The notes below the pieces were generated by a model. The model saw nothing but the letters and a program-made list of their open reading frames with translations. It was not told the DNA's origin and searched no databases. Made by a program: the position numbers and the translations under genes. Positions 1 to 8,206 of a stretch of DNA of 35,185 nt are shown one piece after another. Origin of the DNA: Synergistaceae bacterium (GTDB lineage Bacteria > Synergistota > Synergistia > Synergistales > Aminobacteriaceae). Location: positions 1 through 35,185 of the forward strand of contig JAISQE010000063.1 of assembly GCA_031274425.1 (NCBI GenBank), in the 5' to 3' direction. Each line of letters opens with the position of its first letter. The first letter of the stretch is position 1.

Positions 1-383
1 CGGATATCGTCATAATCTTTCTCGCCGTATCTTGCCGACATCAACTTCATCGCGAGCAAATATTCGGCGGATACCGTTTGAACGAACAGGCCTTTGAGCG
101 CAATGAAATCCTCCACCGGGGCATTCGGCCCTACAAAGCCTTTGACGCCGTCATTGAGCCAATCGGCGGGCAGGTTTTCTTGTTTCGATATTTGGGCGGC
201 AATACGGTTGATCATGTCTTTGGGTTCGTAGAGCGCGTCGATATCTTTTGTCATATCACGCACGGAGTGGACAAGGCACATGGCGGCTTCGCCCGTCAGA
301 AGCATTTCGCCACACAACCCTCGAGCCGCCAATTCTTCACCCAACCGGCGTAGGTATTCCAATATCTTTTCGCGCGACAACAT
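1..383 (-). CDS. DUF6036-type nucleotidyltransferase (3' end outside window)
   Basis: The reading frame starts at the ATG at 383-381 and runs off the left edge, giving 127 visible residues beginning MLSREKILEYLRRLGEELAA. The ribosome site (AGAGG) lies 10 nt upstream. The pattern TGEAAM (residues 30-35) followed by TKDIDAL (45-51) matches the G-G/S then D-x-D core of minimal nucleotidyltransferases, here with TGEA in place of the usual GGAA. The later stretch LPADWLNDGVKGF is typical of the DUF6036 family, often found as the nucleotidyltransferase member of toxin-antitoxin-like pairs. It lies 12 nt downstream of the gene at 396-770, with which it probably shares a transcript. Family recognition is from memory of the sequence style. 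The toxin role is inferred and the C-terminus cannot be assessed. Confidence 0.7.
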   Translation of the reverse strand, partial: MLSREKILEYLRRLGEELAARGLCGEMLLTGEAAMCLVHSVRDMTKDIDALYEPKDMINRIAAQISKQENLPADWLNDGVKGFVGPNAPVEDFIALKGLFVQTVSAEYLLAMKLMSARYGEKDYDDI

Positions 384-395
384 AGGCGATAACCT

Positions 396-770
396 CTACA
401 CTCGCCCCAGAGCGTTCTCGTCCACAAATAGGTTGCGGTGCTTGAACTCTGCCGGGGATTTATACATAAAGAGCAAACGCAATTTGCTTTTTGCGTTACA
501 GGCGAAATAAGGGCTTCTGCCCGGCAAATAGCAACGTTTTTCAAATACCCAACGCGGAGGGTCGAGGCCATGATCGTTCGCGAGTTTATGAGCCGTAGAC
601 GCAAGAAACGGCACGTACTCTTGCCTATCCATATTTTCCGGCGGTTCGCCGAGCATTTTTGCTTGTATCTCCGGCGTCGTTTTATAGAACTCATCGAGGA
701 AATCGCCCAGCAACAGATAGAAGTCGCCGCCGGCGTTTGTCTTTTTTGATATGCCGCAAATGCTATCCAT
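396..770 (-). CDS. Small partner protein of the DUF6036 nucleotidyltransferase
   Basis: The product has 124 residues. I chose the ATG at 770-768 rather than the in-frame ATG 39 nt upstream because AGAGGTG sits about 9 nt before it. The protein starts MDSICGISKKTNAGGDFYLL and ends with a basic then acidic stretch KSPAEFKHRNLFVDENALGR. It has no signal peptide or membrane segment and I see no HTH with confidence. Such proteins occur directly upstream of DUF6036 nucleotidyltransferases, as here, so an antitoxin-like or chaperone-like role is plausible. That assignment rests on context. A good promoter lies just upstream at 800-828. Confidence 0.65.
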   Translation of the reverse strand: MDSICGISKKTNAGGDFYLLLGDFLDEFYKTTPEIQAKMLGEPPENMDRQEYVPFLASTAHKLANDHGLDPPRWVFEKRCYLPGRSPYFACNAKSKLRLLFMYKSPAEFKHRNLFVDENALGRV

Positions 771-799
771 AGGCCCTTCACCTCTACTCCCGTCCGGGT

Positions 800-828
800 A
801 TGATAGCAAAGCCGCCGCGTATTCTCAA
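800..828 (-). promoter_or_regulatory. Sigma-70-type promoter of the two-gene DUF6036 unit
   Basis: Read on the minus strand, TTGAGA (828-823) is separated by exactly 17 nt from TATCAT (805-800). Transcription would start near 793, about 23 nt before the start codon at 770. Both hexamers are close to consensus. Confidence 0.6.
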
Positions 829-949
829 CTCTGTAGTCGTTTCTAATTTCCTATGTTGCGCTCCGCTACGCTATTCATTCGCTCCCTTGATAGAAGAAAA
901 TCCTCGGCGAAAGAAACGCTCTCGTCCAGGCTTTGGGTATGAAGGATTT

Positions 950-987
950 TTAAAATTATAAAACGGGCGGTGACGTATCCCCGCCCG
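950..987 (-). terminator. Intrinsic terminator of the ferritin gene
   Basis: On the minus strand a 7-bp stem CGGGCGG/CCGCCCG (987-981 and 970-964) with a 10-nt loop is followed by TTTTATAATTTT. It lies 15 nt after the ferritin stop codon. Confidence 0.8.
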
Positions 988-1001
988 AGAGCGTCGAAAC
1001 T

Positions 1002-1487
1002 TTACCGCTGAGCCAGCTCCTTGTCCAGAAGATAGAGACTGGAGTTGGAGTTTCCCAAAAACTCGAGTTTTTGCACGATCTCGTCCGCGCTGGCCTCTTC
1101 CTCGACCTGCTCGTCGATAAACCAGTTCAGCATGGACTGGGTGGTGTAATCTTTTTCTTCCCTCGCAAGGTCCATCATTTTGTAGAACCTGCTCGTGACG
1201 AACTGCTCGTGCTTTAGAACCTCTTTGAAGACGGCCAGTGGGCCGTCGAACTCCGCCGCGGGTTTGGCGACGGCCTCCAGGACGACTCGCGCGCCGCGCT
1301 CGTAAAGATGCTCCATGAGCTTTTCCGCGTGCTCCATTTCCTCTTTGGCCTGCTTCTTTGTCCAGTGGGCCATGCCTTTGAAGTTCTTGTTCTCGAAGTA
1401 CGCGGACATCGAAAGATAAATGTAAGCGGAATCGAACTCCGCCTTGATTTGGTCGTTGATGCTGTCCGCCATTTTCTGAGAGATCAT
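1002..1487 (-). CDS. ftn: Bacterial non-haem ferritin
   Basis: Iron-storage protein that oxidises Fe(II) and stores it as a mineral core in a 24-subunit cytosolic shell. The product has 161 residues, starting MISQKMADSINDQIKAEF. The start at 1487 follows AAAGGAG by about 10 nt. Longer in-frame readings upstream lack a ribosome site. Every ferroxidase ligand expected from E. coli FtnA sits at the same number: E17, Y24, E50, H53, E94, Q127 and E130. The four-helix pattern and short C-terminal helix are present. The gene is monocistronic, with a clear terminator at 950-987, and is divergent from the TtcA-like gene. No haem-binding methionine like that of bacterioferritin is evident. Confidence 0.95.
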   Translation of the reverse strand: MISQKMADSINDQIKAEFDSAYIYLSMSAYFENKNFKGMAHWTKKQAKEEMEHAEKLMEHLYERGARVVLEAVAKPAAEFDGPLAVFKEVLKHEQFVTSRFYKMMDLAREEKDYTTQSMLNWFIDEQVEEEASADEIVQKLEFLGNSNSSLYLLDKELAQR

Positions 1488-1569
1488 AGAGTTTTTCTCC
1501 TTTCTATTTTGTGTCGATGTGCCGAGGGTATCGAGCCAATTCGAAATTTTTCCGCCACAAATTTTATTA

Positions 1570-1598
1570 ACCATAACCCAATTCCCGTTCAAGTACAA
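1570..1598 (-). promoter_or_regulatory. Possible ferritin promoter
   Basis: On the minus strand TTGTAC (1598-1593) and TATGGT (1575-1570) are spaced by 17 nt. This would give a leader of about 75 nt. The -35 match is modest, so this is only a candidate. Confidence 0.35.
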
Positions 1599-1720
1599 TA
1601 ACCCAAAATATAGAGTGCCGTCTCTTTCATCCTTAAATGATACACGGCCGGTACCGCCGGTTCCAGCGTAGGGGATATAATAGATAAGAAAAATTTCACT
1701 TGTCGGGAGGAGAGAGCTTG

Positions 1721-2482
1721 GTGGAGAAGAAAAACGAGATGCATCCGCTTTGGCTTAGCCCTCTCGCTCATTCGTTGCGCCGTAGCATCGGCCGGGCCCT
1801 AGGCGATTTTTCGATGATCGCGGAGGGCGACAGGGTCGTTTTGGGGTTGTCCGGCGGGAAGGACAGTCTGGTGTTGTTGCACGCCCTTTCGGAATTTCGC
1901 CGCCGCAGCCCCGTCCATTTCGAGCTCGCGGCTTGTACCGTCGCCCTGACCGGCATGGACCTGTCGCGTTTGGAGGAGTATTGCCGCGCGCGCGACGTGC
2001 CTTATATCGCGTTGCGGCATCCGATCCTCGAGATCATCGAAAGCCGGAACGAACGTTCGCCCTGCAGTTTTTGCGCAAATTTGAGGCGAGGGATGCTCAG
2101 TTCCCGCGCTCGGGAGGATGGCTTCAACAAATTGGCGTTAGGGCACAACCTGGACGACGCGGTGGAGACGTTCTTTATGAATTTGTTCCGGGCCGGGCGC
2201 GCAAGGAGTTTTCAGCCCAAATTCCTGCAAGATCGAACGGGCGTCGAGGTGATCCGCCCTCTCGTCTACGCCCGCGAAACATCCATCGTTGCGGAGGCCC
2301 ATCGCCTGAATTTGCCCATCTTGCTTGGCGCTTGCCCTTACGCGGGCAAAACGGAACGCCAGCGCACCAAAGAGATGTTGGTCGAGATGAAGGCGCGGTT
2401 CCCGGATATTTTCGCCAACGTGGCGAACGCGCTCAAAACCCTGAACGCCTCCGACCGGTGGCGCGTGAATCCGAAAGAATGA
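1721..2482 (+). CDS. TtcA-family tRNA thiolation enzyme
   Basis: Likely ATP-dependent tRNA-modifying enzyme of the TtcA (2-thiocytidine) group. The product has 253 residues from a GTG start chosen because GGGAGGAG ends 8-9 nt upstream; TTG codons at 1718 and 1700 are alternatives. Visible motifs are the PP-loop SGGKDS at 44-49, the paired cysteines C115-x-x-C118 (SPCSFC), and a third cysteine C205 (LGACPYAGK). This is the three-cysteine arrangement that holds the [4Fe-4S] cluster in TtcA. The GHNLDD segment at 141-146 is also typical. It overlaps or abuts the NUDIX gene, so the two are probably cotranscribed. Which tRNA base is thiolated cannot be read from the sequence. Confidence 0.85.
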   Translation: MEKKNEMHPLWLSPLAHSLRRSIGRALGDFSMIAEGDRVVLGLSGGKDSLVLLHALSEFRRRSPVHFELAACTVALTGMDLSRLEEYCRARDVPYIALRHPILEIIESRNERSPCSFCANLRRGMLSSRAREDGFNKLALGHNLDDAVETFFMNLFRAGRARSFQPKFLQDRTGVEVIRPLVYARETSIVAEAHRLNLPILLGACPYAGKTERQRTKEMLVEMKARFPDIFANVANALKTLNASDRWRVNPKE

Positions 2483-2496
2483 ACGGAGGATGTTGG

Positions 2497-2952
2497 ATGA
2501 GTGCGGAACCGTGGGATGACTATGCTTATACGGCCTTGATCGTTTTTTGTTTTTTGATGAAAAACGACCGAATCCTGCTGATTCGACGGGCCAACGAACC
2601 TTATAAAGGGGAAATCACCGTGCCCGGCGGACGCAAAAAAAGGGGCGAAAGCTTGAAGGAAGCGTGCGCCCGGGAAATGCTCGAAGAGACCGGCTATATT
2701 TTGAAAAATATGGAGTTCGCCGGCGTCCTGCACGCCTATCGTCCCGGCGACAAGATGGAGTACCTCTCCAACTACTTCGTCTGCCGCGACTTCGAAGGGG
2801 AGCTTCGGGCCTCCGACGAAGGAGAACTCCTCTGGGTCGACGCCGAAGAAAGCCTGTCCTTGCCGGGCATTCACCCTTTTTACGTGCGCTTGCTTCCCGA
2901 TATTTTAACGGGAAACTTTCCTATCGAAGCCTCGATCGTCATAGGAAACTGA
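2497..2952 (+). CDS. NUDIX hydrolase
   Basis: Hydrolase of nucleoside diphosphates linked to another group. The product has 151 residues. The ATG at 2497 follows GGAGGA with a 6-nt spacer, whereas an earlier in-frame ATG at 2479 overlaps the preceding stop codon and lacks a ribosome site. The Nudix box is intact at about residues 47-69 (GGRKKRGESLKEACAREMLE, then ETGY), with the catalytic RE-x-x-EE core. The rest is a single Nudix fold with no extra domain, so the substrate cannot be predicted. It follows the TtcA-like gene by 14 nt and is closed by a strong terminator at 2978-3020. Confidence 0.9.
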   Translation: MSAEPWDDYAYTALIVFCFLMKNDRILLIRRANEPYKGEITVPGGRKKRGESLKEACAREMLEETGYILKNMEFAGVLHAYRPGDKMEYLSNYFVCRDFEGELRASDEGELLWVDAEESLSLPGIHPFYVRLLPDILTGNFPIEASIVIGN

Positions 2953-2977
2953 GCCGGGAAACCGAGTCGAAAAATAT

Positions 2978-3020
2978 CGCGAGGGCCTAAAATCGCGTTT
3001 CTAGACCCTCGCGCGCTTTT
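2978..3020. terminator. Intrinsic terminator after the NUDIX gene
   Basis: The arms CGCGAGGG (2978-2985) and CCCTCGCG (3006-3013) form a perfect 8-bp stem. It is followed on the plus strand by CGCTTTT. It may also serve the convergent minus-strand gene ending at 3049. Confidence 0.7.
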
Positions 3021-3048
3021 AGTTCAATATGGATGCCGCTTTCAGTTT

Positions 3049-3384
3049 TCAGTATCGGCAACCGAGACGCCAGGTCTCGATTTCATAATTCAGCCTGGCC
3101 ACTCTATCGGCAAGCCACGACGCCCTCGCGATGTCGGCAGGATAGCAAGAAAGAGCGTGATAGTGTATTTCGGATTTCAGCCTTTCGAGTTCCGCGATTT
3201 TGAGACGAATGTCGTAGGGAACGTACACGACCTTCGGAACATAGACAACCCGCGGAACGGTGTGGCACGGCGCGTCATAATAATAAGGGTCGTCCGGGTA
3301 GTAAGGATAAGGTCCTCCCGCCGTGGCGGCCCCCGCCACGCTCAAAAACGTCATTACCAACACGGCCAACATAATTTTTTTCAA
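3049..3384 (-). CDS. Small secreted Tyr/Pro-rich protein of unknown function
   Basis: The product has 111 residues. I place the start at the TTG at 3384-3382 because AGGAGG lies 9 nt upstream and translation from there gives a textbook signal peptide, MKKIMLAVLVMTFLSVAGAA, cleaved after TA at about residue 22. The in-frame ATG at 3408 is upstream of the ribosome site. The mature part begins with a Tyr/Pro-rich stretch (PYPYYPDDPYYYD), then the near-repeat VVYVPKVVYVPYD, then a helical segment. Two cysteines lie near the middle and one near the C-terminus. I do not recognise the family. It is probably periplasmic or surface-exposed. A near-consensus promoter lies upstream at 3455-3483. Confidence 0.7.
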   Translation of the reverse strand: MKKIMLAVLVMTFLSVAGAATAGGPYPYYPDDPYYYDAPCHTVPRVVYVPKVVYVPYDIRLKIAELERLKSEIHYHALSCYPADIARASWLADRVARLNYEIETWRLGCRY

Positions 3385-3454
3385 ACAAAACGACCTCCTC
3401 GATGTCATTGAGATCTTTGAGAAGCGAAAACTACCGTCTCGCCTATTTCCATGC

Positions 3455-3483
3455 ATTATAATTAACAGATGGGCGGATGTAAA
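3455..3483 (-). promoter_or_regulatory. Strong sigma-70-type promoter of the secreted-protein gene
   Basis: On the minus strand TTTACA (3483-3478) and a perfect TATAAT (3460-3455) are spaced by 17 nt. Transcription would start near 3448, giving a leader of about 64 nt. Confidence 0.7.
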
Positions 3484-3622
3484 TAGGATCTGTCGCAAAC
3501 CGCGCGTCGAGACCGAGGATTGGATTTTGGATTGGATTTGGATTTCGATACGAGGAATTTGCAAGGAGTTTGCATTTTGCATGATGGAGTTTATGTAATA
3601 TCGAAGGGAGAATGGTTGGGTC

Positions 3623-4105
3623 ATGGGCGAAGATCGTTATCATTCCACGTACGCGATCTCGTGGGAAAGAATTCATCAGGATTGCAAGATGCTCGCGGCG
3701 CGCCTGCACACGATCGGCAAATGGGAACGCATCGTAGGCGTCGCGCGGGGCGGACTGATTCCCGCGGCAATCATCGCGAGGGAGCTGAGCGTCAAACTTG
3801 TCGATACGGTATGCGTTTCCAGTTACGCCCTCAGAACTCAAGGGGAGGCAAGCATCCTCAAGGAAATTTCCTCACCCGACGGCGGGCGGAATTGGCTGAT
3901 CATCGACGACCTGGTGGACACGGGAAAAACCGCACGCGTCGTGCGCAGCCTCCTGCCCAACGCCTATTTCGCCACCGTCTACTCCAAGCCCGAGGGACGT
4001 CCCTACGTGGACACCTACATCATGGAGGTCACGCAGGACACCTGGATCCTCTTCCCCTGGGACGCGGAGTACGCTTACAGCAAACCCCTGGTCGAGGACC
4101 ATTGA
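3623..4105 (+). CDS. gpt: Xanthine-guanine phosphoribosyltransferase
   Basis: Purine-salvage enzyme that converts guanine, xanthine or hypoxanthine plus PRPP to the nucleoside monophosphate. The product has 160 residues, close to the 152 of E. coli Gpt, and aligns by eye over its full length. Matching segments include VARGGLIPAAIIARELSVK, VDTVCVSSY, the PRPP-binding loop LIIDDLVDTGKTA, and the C-terminal GRPYVDTYIMEVTQDTWILF followed by PWD. The start is the ATG at 3623. GGGAG lies about 12 nt upstream, which is a rather long spacer. It is a single gene convergent with the HD-GYP regulator. No T-rich terminator is visible in the 77-nt gap that follows. Confidence 0.95.
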   Translation: MGEDRYHSTYAISWERIHQDCKMLAARLHTIGKWERIVGVARGGLIPAAIIARELSVKLVDTVCVSSYALRTQGEASILKEISSPDGGRNWLIIDDLVDTGKTARVVRSLLPNAYFATVYSKPEGRPYVDTYIMEVTQDTWILFPWDAEYAYSKPLVEDH

Positions 4106-4182
4106 ATCATTGAGGAAGCCCAGCTTGCCTCGCGATTGAAGCGGCTCGAAGATGGGCCATGTTCCTACGCGCGCGGAGTCCT

Positions 4183-5262
4183 CTATGCTGGGGAAGGGCC
4201 CCGGTCGCTCCAGATCGGCAGGGTCGAAAACGTGGAGTGCACCTCCTTGAACGCGTCGATGAGTCCGGGATCGAACTGGGTCCCCGATCCGTCCACGATG
4301 ATTCGGACGGTTTCTTCGTGAGAGAAAGCGGGCTTGTAAACTCGGCTGTTCACCAGGGCGTCGTAGACGTCCACGATGGACAGAATGCGGGCCGACAAAG
4401 GGATGTTCTCCCCAGCCAGGCCGTCGGGGTAGCCTTTTCCGTCGAAACGCTCGTGATGGTGGCGGCAGATATCCCGGCAGTGCTGAAGGTATTCGTCTCC
4501 TTCGTCGTGGGCCAAGAGCGTGTCGATGATGTCGCTTCCAATGGTGGTGTGGGTTTTGATGATTTCGAACTCGTCGGGCGCCAAGCGTCCGGGTTTCAGA
4601 AGGATATTGTCGGGAACGCCGATCTTGCCGATGTCGTGGATGGGAACGGCCTTCAACAGGCTTTCGGGGTGCAGTTCGTTCAGCTGGCGGGCATAGTAGG
4701 GGATATCGAGCAATCGGCTCACCAGCTTCCTGGAGAGGATGCTCGTCCTTCTGACGTGGTGTCCGGACTCCAGGTTGCGATACTCGATGACGGTGGCCAG
4801 GGTTTCCAACATATTCTCCTTGTTGCGAACCAACTGGAGAACTTTTTTCTCGACCGTTTCCTCCAGGTTGTCGCGATACCGCTTGAGCTCCAGGTGGTTG
4901 TCCACCCTGGCCTTGACGACCTCCGGGTTGAAGGGCTTCGAGACGTAATCCACGGCGCCGGCGCGCAATCCGCGGGTCTCCGTGCTCTCGATGTCCGCGG
5001 CCGTGATGAAGACCACGGGAATGCCGGCCGTGCGCGTGTTGGATTTTATCAGCTCCAGCACCTCGAAACCGTCCATTTCGGGCATCATGATGTCCAACAG
5101 AACGATGGCCGGGAGCTCCAGGGAGTTGTAGAGGATGTCGATGGCGGCAAGACCGTCCTGAGCCTGAATCACCTCGTAGTCGTCGGAGAGAATGGCGTCG
5201 AGGATCATACGGTTCATTTCCATGTCGTCGACGACCAGTACTTTGTCTTTTTTCTTCTTCAT
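4183..5262 (-). CDS. HD-GYP response regulator (probable c-di-GMP phosphodiesterase)
   Basis: The 359-residue cytosolic protein has an N-terminal receiver domain (about 6-125) with acidic pair D12/D13, phosphoacceptor D57 in [13 protein letters not shown], and K109. A short coiled linker follows (about 125-150). The C-terminal HD-GYP domain shows [13 protein letters not shown] at 209-221 and [15 protein letters not shown] at 268-282, so all signature residues are present. HD-GYP domains with these residues usually hydrolyse cyclic di-GMP. The start overlaps the stop of the upstream hybrid kinase gene by 4 nt (ATGA), showing translational coupling and making that kinase the obvious phosphodonor. 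The last 20 residues are outside the conserved domain. Confidence 0.93.
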   Translation of the reverse strand: MKKKKDKVLVVDDMEMNRMILDAILSDDYEVIQAQDGLAAIDILYNSLELPAIVLLDIMMPEMDGFEVLELIKSNTRTAGIPVVFITAADIESTETRGLRAGAVDYVSKPFNPEVVKARVDNHLELKRYRDNLEETVEKKVLQLVRNKENMLETLATVIEYRNLESGHHVRRTSILSRKLVSRLLDIPYYARQLNELHPESLLKAVPIHDIGKIGVPDNILLKPGRLAPDEFEIIKTHTTIGSDIIDTLLAHDEGDEYLQHCRDICRHHHERFDGKGYPDGLAGENIPLSARILSIVDVYDALVNSRVYKPAFSHEETVRIIVDGSGTQFDPGLIDAFKEVHSTFSTLPIWSDRGPSPA

Positions 5263-7457
5263 GATATTTTCCCTTCTTCAAGACAGAGAATCAAGGCGGG
5301 AAACCATCGAAGCGTTTCCTCCGCCGAATTTTCGAGTTTCTTCATAAGCTCCCGGTCGGCGACGCCGCCGCGAAGCGAATCCTCTAGCAATACCGTTTTG
5401 GATGTCAAGTCGTCCATTGCGAGGCTTACGGCGATGCCGTTCAGAGCGTGCGCGTTCTGCAGCGCGTTCTCGAAATCCTGCCGGGAAAGCGCGTCTTTTA
5501 TCTTCGCCAGCATATCGTTTTTCCGGTAACTTCGAAGCAGCGTCGCGTAGAGTTTGCCGTTGCCCTTCAGGCGCTCCAGCCCTCGTTTGGCGTCGATGAA
5601 AGGCCGCATCAGTTCGAGGTCGAGGTCTGGAGCCCCCGGCGTCGCGTCCTCGCGATTCGCGTCTTCTCGATTTATATCTTCCCGATTTATATTTTCTTCC
5701 GCGTTTTTTCCCTCTTCATATTCCTCTTTATCTTTTTTCGACAGGGGCTGGGGCTTGAGGTAATGGGCCAAGGTCCGGAAAAGTTCCTGGTCGTCGATGG
5801 GTTTGGCGACATGCGCGTTCATGCCCGCGGACAGGCACTTATCGATGTCCTCCTTGAAGGCGTCCGCCGTCATCGCGATGATGGGGATGTCCGCGGCGTG
5901 CGCCAGAGGCAGGGCGCGAAGGGCTAGGGTGGCCTCGTATCCGTTCATGTGGGGCATCTGAACATCCATAAGGATCAGGTCGTAGTGGTCGGGGACCTGC
6001 TTGAACCTGTCCAGGGCGGAACGGCCGTCGACGGCGAAGTCTATACTCGCTCCCGTCTCCTCCAGCAGGTTTTTCATGATCTCCCGATTGATCTCCATGT
6101 CGTCGACCACAAGGAGATGGCGTCCCTTCAGGTGAAGCGTCTCCGACGGGCTTTCCTCTTCCTCCGGCGGCGCCTCGTAGGAGATGCCGAGCTTGACGGT
6201 AAAAACGAAGACGCTGCCCTTGCCCTCTTCGCTTCGGACTTCGATCTTGCCGCCCATCAACTCGACGATGTTCTTGCAGATGACCAGCCCCAATCCCGTG
6301 CCGCCGAACTTGCGGGAAATTCCCCCGTCGGCCTGTTCGAAAGGGGAAAAGATCTTCGAGAGGCTCTCCGGGGCGATCCCGATGCCGGAGTCCTCGACCG
6401 ATATTTCGAGGACGACCTCGTCGCCGGCGCGCTCCTTTTGCCGGGCGAAAAACGTGACGCGCCCGTTTTCCGGGGTAAACTTGACGGCGTTCGACAGGAG
6501 GTTGACGATGACCTGAGAAAGCCGCATCTCGTCGCCGACGTACAGCTTGCAAAGGGAGTCGTCGGCCCGAAAGGTCAGGTTTTGTTTTTTCTCGGCGGCC
6601 CTCACTCCAATCAGACTGTAGATGTTGGTCAGCATTTTTTTGAAGTCGAAGGACGCGTTGGAGAGCTCCAGCTTGTGCGCCTCGATTTTGGACACGTCGA
6701 GAATGTCGTTGATGATGGCCAGCAGATGCTTCGAGGAGGTGTCGATTTTTTCCAGGCAGTCTCGTATTCTGGATTCCTCCTGAGACTGCTGCGCGATTTT
6801 CGTCATGCCGATGATGGCGTTCATGGGCGTACGGATTTCATGGCTCATGCGAGACAAAAACTCGCTTTTCGCGTTGTTCGCCTTTTGAGCGACCTCCAGC
6901 GCGAGCCGAAGATCTTCCTCGCGTTTCGCCAAGGCGATCGCGGCCTCTTTGTATATCGTAACGTCTTTGGCGTAGACGGATATGCCGAAAAGGGACCCGT
7001 TTTCGAGGACGGGAAAAGCCGTCACTTCGTAACAGATCGATTTATGGAAATACTCGAACTTTTGAGGTTCCCGCGTCGTCAGGATCTTTTGGTGAAAAGC
7101 CCGCAGGCGTTGACTCTCCTCCGCGTCGGCTTCCACGCATTCGGACAGGCTTTTGCCTATGGCCTCGTCGCCCTCGATGTCGAAAATATCCGCGAAAACG
7201 GGATTGTAGGCCACAAGCGTTCCGTTTTGTTCCAGAAAAAAAACGGCTTCGCTCGTCGTGTTGAAAACGGCCTTCATGATCGCCTGTTCCCGTTGAAGAA
7301 GCTCCTGTTCCCTTCGCGAAACGGCTGCGTGACCGTCGTCATCCTTCAAAAGTTTGCGCGTTCTCGTGTCATCTTGGTCGGCATGGGCCTGCCGCGCACA
7401 AAAAATTCCCACCGACAGGAATGCAATAAATATCGTTCCCAACGACATGCCGATCAC
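5259..7457 (-). CDS. Hybrid sensor histidine kinase (PAS-HisKA-HATPase-REC-Hpt)
   Basis: The product has 732 residues from a GTG at 7457 (AGAGG 5 nt upstream; ATG at codon 4 is an alternative). A single hydrophobic segment at 4-20 probably anchors it in the membrane. A PAS domain spans about 58-170, followed by HisKA with H206 in [10 protein letters not shown], then the ATPase domain with the N-box NLLSNAVKF (319-327), DSGIG (356-360) and GGTGLGL (385-391). A receiver domain has D452/D453, D498 and K552. The C-terminal Hpt domain has H670 in NAHALNGIA. The linker at 590-605 is a short tandem repeat of NRED units. All four phosphorelay sites are intact. No periplasmic sensor domain is present, so sensing is probably through PAS. 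It is coupled to the HD-GYP gene downstream. Confidence 0.93.
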   Translation of the reverse strand: MIGMSLGTIFIAFLSVGIFCARQAHADQDDTRTRKLLKDDDGHAAVSRREQELLQREQAIMKAVFNTTSEAVFFLEQNGTLVAYNPVFADIFDIEGDEAIGKSLSECVEADAEESQRLRAFHQKILTTREPQKFEYFHKSICYEVTAFPVLENGSLFGISVYAKDVTIYKEAAIALAKREEDLRLALEVAQKANNAKSEFLSRMSHEIRTPMNAIIGMTKIAQQSQEESRIRDCLEKIDTSSKHLLAIINDILDVSKIEAHKLELSNASFDFKKMLTNIYSLIGVRAAEKKQNLTFRADDSLCKLYVGDEMRLSQVIVNLLSNAVKFTPENGRVTFFARQKERAGDEVVLEISVEDSGIGIAPESLSKIFSPFEQADGGISRKFGGTGLGLVICKNIVELMGGKIEVRSEEGKGSVFVFTVKLGISYEAPPEEEESPSETLHLKGRHLLVVDDMEINREIMKNLLEETGASIDFAVDGRSALDRFKQVPDHYDLILMDVQMPHMNGYEATLALRALPLAHAADIPIIAMTADAFKEDIDKCLSAGMNAHVAKPIDDQELFRTLAHYLKPQPLSKKDKEEYEEGKNAEENINREDINREDANREDATPGAPDLDLELMRPFIDAKRGLERLKGNGKLYATLLRSYRKNDMLAKIKDALSRQDFENALQNAHALNGIAVSLAMDDLTSKTVLLEDSLRGGVADRELMKKLENSAEETLRWFPALILCLEEGKIS
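5646..5694 (-). repeat. Short in-frame tandem repeat in the kinase linker
   Basis: The linker between receiver and Hpt domains encodes consecutive (I/A)NRED units at residues 590-605, from about 15-nt imperfect DNA repeats. It is strongly charged and presumably flexible. Confidence 0.6.
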
Positions 7458-7674
7458 CGTTACCTCTCTTTTCGGGCGTCGCCGCGAAGGGCAATCCCCA
7501 GACTTCGACTTTTTTGAGAATTATCGTCGACCTCTTAAACAACTTACTTATTATATGCTATCATCATTTGAAATAGAGTATAGCTTAAAGATCGTGTTTT
7601 CTTGTCCGCTTTAGCGCGCTGAATATATTTTTTTGAGAAAATACGGGGAACCCTGCAAGGAGGAACGACAAATA

Positions 7675-8031
7675 ATGGATCAAGCGGAACTCAAGCAATA
7701 TGTGGATACCGAAAAAGCTTTGGAGCGCATCAGAGGAAACGCCAAACTTTTCAAAACCTTGTTGACCCACTTTCTCGCCACGCGAACCCAGTTCGAGCAG
7801 TTGAGAAAGGAAATCGAGGCGAACGACCGGGAGGCCGCCGCTAAAAGCGTTCACGCCATCAAGGGAGTGGCGGCCAATCTCTCCATGACGGTGCTCTACG
7901 AGCTCTGCCCGCCCCTTGAGGCGCTGTTGAAAACCGACGCCGACACGGCGGAAGCCTTCAAGAGCTTCGAGGCCGCCTTCGAAAAAACGGTCGAGAGCGT
8001 CAACGTTCTTTTGCAGAATCCTCCCGCTTGA
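7675..8031 (+). CDS. Free-standing Hpt-domain phosphotransfer protein
   Basis: The product has 118 residues. The ATG at 7675 is preceded by AAGGAGG with an 11-nt spacer. The whole protein is a four-helix Hpt domain with phosphoacceptor H60 in SVHAIKGVAANLS. The N-terminal segment VDTEKALERIRGNAKLFKTL resembles the matching part of the Hpt domain in the hybrid kinase ([20 protein letters not shown]), so the two Hpt modules are probably related by duplication. It is divergent from that kinase across a 217-nt gap and is closed by a terminator at 8071-8108. It may carry phosphate from this kinase or another to a distant regulator. Its partners are not shown by the sequence. Confidence 0.85.
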   Translation: MDQAELKQYVDTEKALERIRGNAKLFKTLLTHFLATRTQFEQLRKEIEANDREAAAKSVHAIKGVAANLSMTVLYELCPPLEALLKTDADTAEAFKSFEAAFEKTVESVNVLLQNPPA

Positions 8032-8070
8032 CGTCCCTCCATCGCGAGAGTGCGGAATAAAGCGGAATAG

Positions 8071-8108
8071 AACAGGAGGGCTTCATCGATGAAGCGACCT
8101 CCTGTTTG
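8071..8108 (+). terminator. Intrinsic terminator after the Hpt gene
   Basis: The arms AACAGGAGG (8071-8079) and CCTCCTGTT (8098-8106) are perfectly complementary. The interior can itself pair (CTTCATCGATGAAG). A short T-run follows. Confidence 0.75.
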
Positions 8109-8206
8109 GTGTATGTTCGTTTCGGCGATATTTTTTCTGGGATGTTTTTCGTGATGTTTCTTTATCTTGTCATTGAGATGAAATTATGAAATGAGGGAGT
8201 TATGGC

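Noticed and set aside
1676-1681. Promoter of the TtcA-like gene based on a perfect TATAAT
   Set aside because: No acceptable -35 hexamer lies 16-18 nt upstream, so the -10 match alone is not enough.
3592-3599. Promoter of gpt (TTGCAT with TGTAAT 18 nt downstream)
   Set aside because: The -35 match is poor and the spacing not optimal. Kept only as a weak possibility.
4159-5529. Long open frame on the plus strand opposite the HD-GYP and kinase genes (similar long antisense frames oppose ileS, gap, the ATPase and the SsuA-like gene)
   Set aside because: The minus-strand frames encode complete known domains. The antisense translations have no domain, are rich in low-complexity Arg/Val/Asp/Gly and lack ribosome sites, as expected from codon-position bias in GC-rich genes.
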